A stretch of 64,000 nt of DNA from UBA6055 sp965214085 (GTDB taxonomy: Bacteria > Chloroflexota > Anaerolineae > Aggregatilineales > Phototrophicaceae): assembly GCA_965214085.1 (NCBI GenBank), contig OZ243937.1:1736001-1800000 (forward strand), written 5' to 3'. The translations under genes and the position numbers were made by a program. Below, in pieces: positions 61,316 through 64,000 of the stretch. The notes beneath the pieces were generated by a model. The model worked only from the letters and a program-made list of their open reading frames with translations. It ran no database searches and was not told the DNA's origin. Position 1 is the first letter of the stretch, and every line of letters begins with the position of its first letter.

Positions 61316-62566
61316 ATGGCGACGATTGACGAACAAGTCGAAGTGTTGATGTCAGGCACGGCCTATGGCGATGCCGAAACAAGAAAAAACATGGCAATAG
61401 ACCTGCGAGGGCGTTTGCTGGAATGCGAGCGCGAAAGCCGGCCCCTGCGCGTCTATTGCGGTTATGACCCGCGCACCTCCGACTTGCATTTGGGGCATAC
61501 CATCACCATGCGCAAGCTGCGGCAATTTCAGGATTTCGGTCACGATGTCACCTTCCTGGTCGGCACATTCACCAGCATGATTGGCGACCCGTCCGACAAA
61601 GATACGGCGCGCGACCAACTGACCATGCGCAATGTGGAAGACAACGCCCGCACCTACGCCGAGCAGGCATTCAAGATTCTGGACGAAGAACGGACGCGGG
61701 TGCGGCGCAACGACGAATGGCTGGCGCCGCTCGATTTCGCCGACATTATCCGGCTGGCGAGCCATTTCACGGTACAACAATTTATGGTTCGCGAAAACTT
61801 CGCCAAGCGCATTGACGAGGGCAAAGCCATCTATCTGCACGAGTTTTTCTACGCGCTGATGCAAGCCTATGACGCGGTGGCGCAGGAAGCTGATGTGCAG
61901 GTGGGCGGGCAAGACCAGTTGTTTAACATCTTGGTCGCCGGGCGCAAGCTGCAAACCGGGCTAGGGCAAAAGCCGCAGATCGCCATCATCATGGGCGAAA
62001 GCCTGCCCGGCACCGATGGCGAAGTCAAAATGTCGAAGAGCCTGGGCAATCATATCCCGCTGCTATCCGAGCCCTGGGATATGTTCGGCAAGGTCATGAG
62101 CCTGCCCGACAAATCTATGGGTGTCTTTCACAAGCTGATTCTGGGCTGGACGCCGGCCCAGGTTGATGAGCTGGAAGCAAAACTGGCCGCGGGCGAATTG
62201 CATCCCAACGAAACCAAGATGAATCTGGCGCGCGAAATCGTCAGCATCTTCCACAGCCGGGACGCCGCCGATGCCGCGCAGTTGCGCTGGAATGAAGTAT
62301 TTCGCGGCGGCAGCGGAATACCGGCTGATATTGACGAAGCCGTCGTGCCCGCTGAAGAAGAAATCCGCGATATTCTGGTGCGCCTCAAAATGGTTGGCAG
62401 TCGCGGCGAAGCCAAACGGCTGATTCAGCAAAACGGCGTCCGCCTCAACGAAGAGAAGGTGGACAGCCTGCAAGCCACGATAACGCTGGAGATGCTGCCG
62501 GCCGTGCTGCAAGTTGGCAAACGGCAATTTGTGCGTTTGATAAAAGCGAATGGCGGCAGCGAGTAG
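61316..62566 (+). CDS. tyrS: tyrosyl-tRNA synthetase
   Basis: A 416-aa class-I synthetase. The HIGH-like motif is HLGHTI near residue 59, the KMSKS loop is near residue 240 (GEVKMSKSLGNHIPLL), and the C-terminal S4 RNA-binding domain covers about 350-414 (KMVGSRGEAKRLIQQNGVRLN). It belongs to the TyrZ-like branch (GDPSDKD after the GTFTSMI segment). The last 17 bases overlap the next gene. Confidence 0.95.
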   Translation: MATIDEQVEVLMSGTAYGDAETRKNMAIDLRGRLLECERESRPLRVYCGYDPRTSDLHLGHTITMRKLRQFQDFGHDVTFLVGTFTSMIGDPSDKDTARDQLTMRNVEDNARTYAEQAFKILDEERTRVRRNDEWLAPLDFADIIRLASHFTVQQFMVRENFAKRIDEGKAIYLHEFFYALMQAYDAVAQEADVQVGGQDQLFNILVAGRKLQTGLGQKPQIAIIMGESLPGTDGEVKMSKSLGNHIPLLSEPWDMFGKVMSLPDKSMGVFHKLILGWTPAQVDELEAKLAAGELHPNETKMNLAREIVSIFHSRDAADAAQLRWNEVFRGGSGIPADIDEAVVPAEEEIRDILVRLKMVGSRGEAKRLIQQNGVRLNEEKVDSLQATITLEMLPAVLQVGKRQFVRLIKANGGSE

Positions 62567-63395
62567 CGTCTTGTCTGTCGTCCCGGCTTATTCCATTGAC
62601 GAGCTGATAAGCGTTTGCATCTCGCGCCAAGTGCAAGATGGCGATGTCTGGGCGCAAGGCATCAATACGCCGCTGGTTTCGGCGGGTTTGATTCTGGGCA
62701 AGATTCGCTTTGCGCCGCGCGCCCGCTTTACATCGGCGATTGGACAAGCGCTGGTGCAGGGCTGGGGGCCGCTGGGTATTGCTGGCATTGAAGACCTCTG
62801 GGTGGGCAAGGGCTTGATTCATTTGGGCTTCGCCGCTGGCGCCGCCGAGATTCTGCCCAAATTTCAGCCCAAGGAATTCTTCCGCCCGGCGCAAGTCGAT
62901 CAGCAGGGCAATATGAACAATATCGCCTTCGGCAAGGACTATCACAAGCCGAGGATGCGCCTGCCGGGCAGCGGCGGCATCCCGGATGTCACGCCACAGT
63001 ACGATCACAGCTATCTGTATGTACCGCGCCACACGCGCCTGACATTTGCGGAAAAAATTGATTTCGTCAGCGGCATGGGCCACTCTCCGCAGCGCAGAAG
63101 CGGCGGCGGGCCGCGCTACTTGATTTCTGATCTGGGCCAATTTGATTGGCAGGGCGGGCGGATGCGCCTGGTCAGCGTGCATCCGGGCGTCAGCGTCGAC
63201 CGCTTGCGGCGCAAGACCGGCTTCGTATTGGAGATTGCGCCGGAGTTGGCTGAAACGGCTCCGCCTGATGCGGAAGACCTCCGGCTCTTGCGCGAAGACA
63301 TCGACCCGCTTGGTACGCGCAAGCTCGAGACTTTGGGCGGCGCGGCTCGCAAAGCCTTGCTGCGTGAAATCCTGCAGCGGGAACAGTCTGCCTAG
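62550..63395 (+). CDS. CoA-transferase family I, subunit B (glutaconate CoA-transferase-like)
   Basis: A 281-aa protein of the acetyl-/glutaconate-CoA transferase beta-subunit fold. SIDELISVCISRQVQDGDVWAQGINTPL at about 14-40 and the GKGLIHLGFAAGAAEILPKF region near residue 87 are typical; QPKEFFRPAQVDQQGNMNNI near 105 is the conserved CoA-site segment. The ATG lies within the end of tyrS (17-base overlap). The alpha subunit is missing here, so an active enzyme would need a partner encoded elsewhere. Confidence 0.85.
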   Translation: MAAASSVLSVVPAYSIDELISVCISRQVQDGDVWAQGINTPLVSAGLILGKIRFAPRARFTSAIGQALVQGWGPLGIAGIEDLWVGKGLIHLGFAAGAAEILPKFQPKEFFRPAQVDQQGNMNNIAFGKDYHKPRMRLPGSGGIPDVTPQYDHSYLYVPRHTRLTFAEKIDFVSGMGHSPQRRSGGGPRYLISDLGQFDWQGGRMRLVSVHPGVSVDRLRRKTGFVLEIAPELAETAPPDAEDLRLLREDIDPLGTRKLETLGGAARKALLREILQREQSA

Positions 63396-64000
63396 CCAGC
63401 CAAGGCCGCCGGGCGCCAATTCTGAATGCCGCGGAAGCGGTCAGCGGGAGACGACAGAAAGCCTAGATTGACGCCTTCAATGCTGTCGCGCGTGATAAAT
63501 GTGAGCAGCGGATAATACAGCGGGATAGCCAGCGCCTGTGTGGCGAAGACTGCCTGCAACTGCTGGTAGAGCAGAGCGCGGCGCCCGGCATAAATCTCGC
63601 CGCGGGCCAACTCAATAAGCTCGGCGATTTCGTTATGCGCTGCTGCCCCGTAGTTGCCCCCGTCCCCGTGTTGGGCCGGATGCCAAAAGCGAAAGAGGTC
63701 GCGGTCGGCCCCGATGCGCTGAGACACGATAGCCGCGTCAAAGTCGCCGGCTTCGAGGCGCTCGGCAAATGTGATCACGTCAGCCGATTCGACCGCGAAA
63801 TCAAAACCGAGCTGGCGCCACGCTGCGGCAATATCCTCGGCCAAACCCCGTCTGTGAACGGAGTCAGCCACTAGCAGCTTGAAGGGCGCCAAGGCTTCGC
63901 CGTCTTCGTCATCGTCAGAGTCTGCAGCTGGCGCAGAGGAGGCGGGTTCAAGCGCGGCAAGCAGCGTTGTCGCTCGTTCCAGGTCGTAAGTATGCCAGAA
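63392..64000 (-). CDS. solute-binding protein, family 5 (partial, enters from right edge)
   Basis: The C-terminal 202 residues of a peptide-type binding protein; the frame is open to the window edge, reading FWHTYDLERATTLLAALE before an acidic segment DSDDDEDGE and then FKLLVADS. YNGEIAEL-like segments (NEIAELIELARGEIYAGRRA) and the C-terminal sheet LAIPLYYPLLTFITRDSIEGV match the family. An internal TTG at 63892 is not the true start. The stop overlaps that of the convergent CoA-transferase gene by 4 bases. Confidence 0.88.
   Translation of the reverse strand, partial: FWHTYDLERATTLLAALEPASSAPAADSDDDEDGEALAPFKLLVADSVHRRGLAEDIAAAWRQLGFDFAVESADVITFAERLEAGDFDAAIVSQRIGADRDLFRFWHPAQHGDGGNYGAAAHNEIAELIELARGEIYAGRRALLYQQLQAVFATQALAIPLYYPLLTFITRDSIEGVNLGFLSSPADRFRGIQNWRPAALAG

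Overview
The window reads as ordinary chromosomal DNA of a free-living or host-associated bacterium, most likely a member of the Chloroflexota (Anaerolineae/SAR202-like). That placement is inferred from gene content: a topoisomerase I with an N-terminal zinc-ribbon extension, an RqcH ribosome-rescue factor, a membrane protein with a baseplate-J-like domain between alaS and ruvX, many oligopeptide-type ABC transporter parts, and scattered oxidative catabolism genes. There is no lipopolysaccharide gene, phage block, rRNA operon or CRISPR array. Genes are densely packed on both strands, often with 4-base start/stop overlaps.

Layout: 1-3946 holds a PIG-L deacetylase, an M20D amidohydrolase, an unrecognised protein and purA. 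4314-6871 holds a small membrane protein, an anchored cytochrome c and rqcH. 6889-10412 is a three-gene glycosyltransferase operon. 10510-20874 holds a PfkB kinase, an ABC exporter, a frameshifted Gfo/Idh/MocA dehydrogenase, a glycosidase-like protein coupled to a solute-binding protein, a sulfotransferase-like/aminotransferase pair and an orphan molybdenum hydroxylase large subunit. 21084-29710 is a catabolic region (SDR, ketopantoate-reductase-like, creatininase-like, PhyH dioxygenase, DHDPS-like lyase, Old Yellow Enzyme, aldo/keto reductase, aldose epimerase). 29707-33525 is an ABC peptide/solute importer without ATPases, with a strong stem-loop after the binding-protein gene. 34051-39571 holds a Cys-rich dehydrogenase, tRNA-Arg(CCG), a lipoprotein, an M23 peptidase-like protein and a binding-protein/SH3/CARDB fusion.

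39733-50014 contains an MBL hydrolase with greA, a two-TM protein with a dyad operator-like site, and the ffh-rpsP-khpA-rimM-dprA-manC-topA run, read leftward from a recognisable promoter. 50377-61159 is a second leftward run, alaS-baseplateJ-like-ruvX-C39/TPR-murJ-MBL-phosphomutase-like-MFS. tyrS and a lone CoA-transferase subunit B run rightward, and a truncated solute-binding protein enters from the right edge.

The signal least explained by genes is a family of short intergenic elements. Three copies (3972-4233, 33633-33896, 50091-50341) have matching inverted ends and 9-10 base flanking direct repeats, and a fourth (11514-11731) is decayed. They resemble MITEs. Two carry a perfect or near-perfect hairpin module (GGGCGAGCC / GGCTCGCCC) that also occurs alone, once with a compensating base change. 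A related double-hairpin module is found in opposite orientations relative to the same flanking arm at 14674 and 28455. This is the best candidate for an undescribed element. No complete new multi-protein system was recognised.
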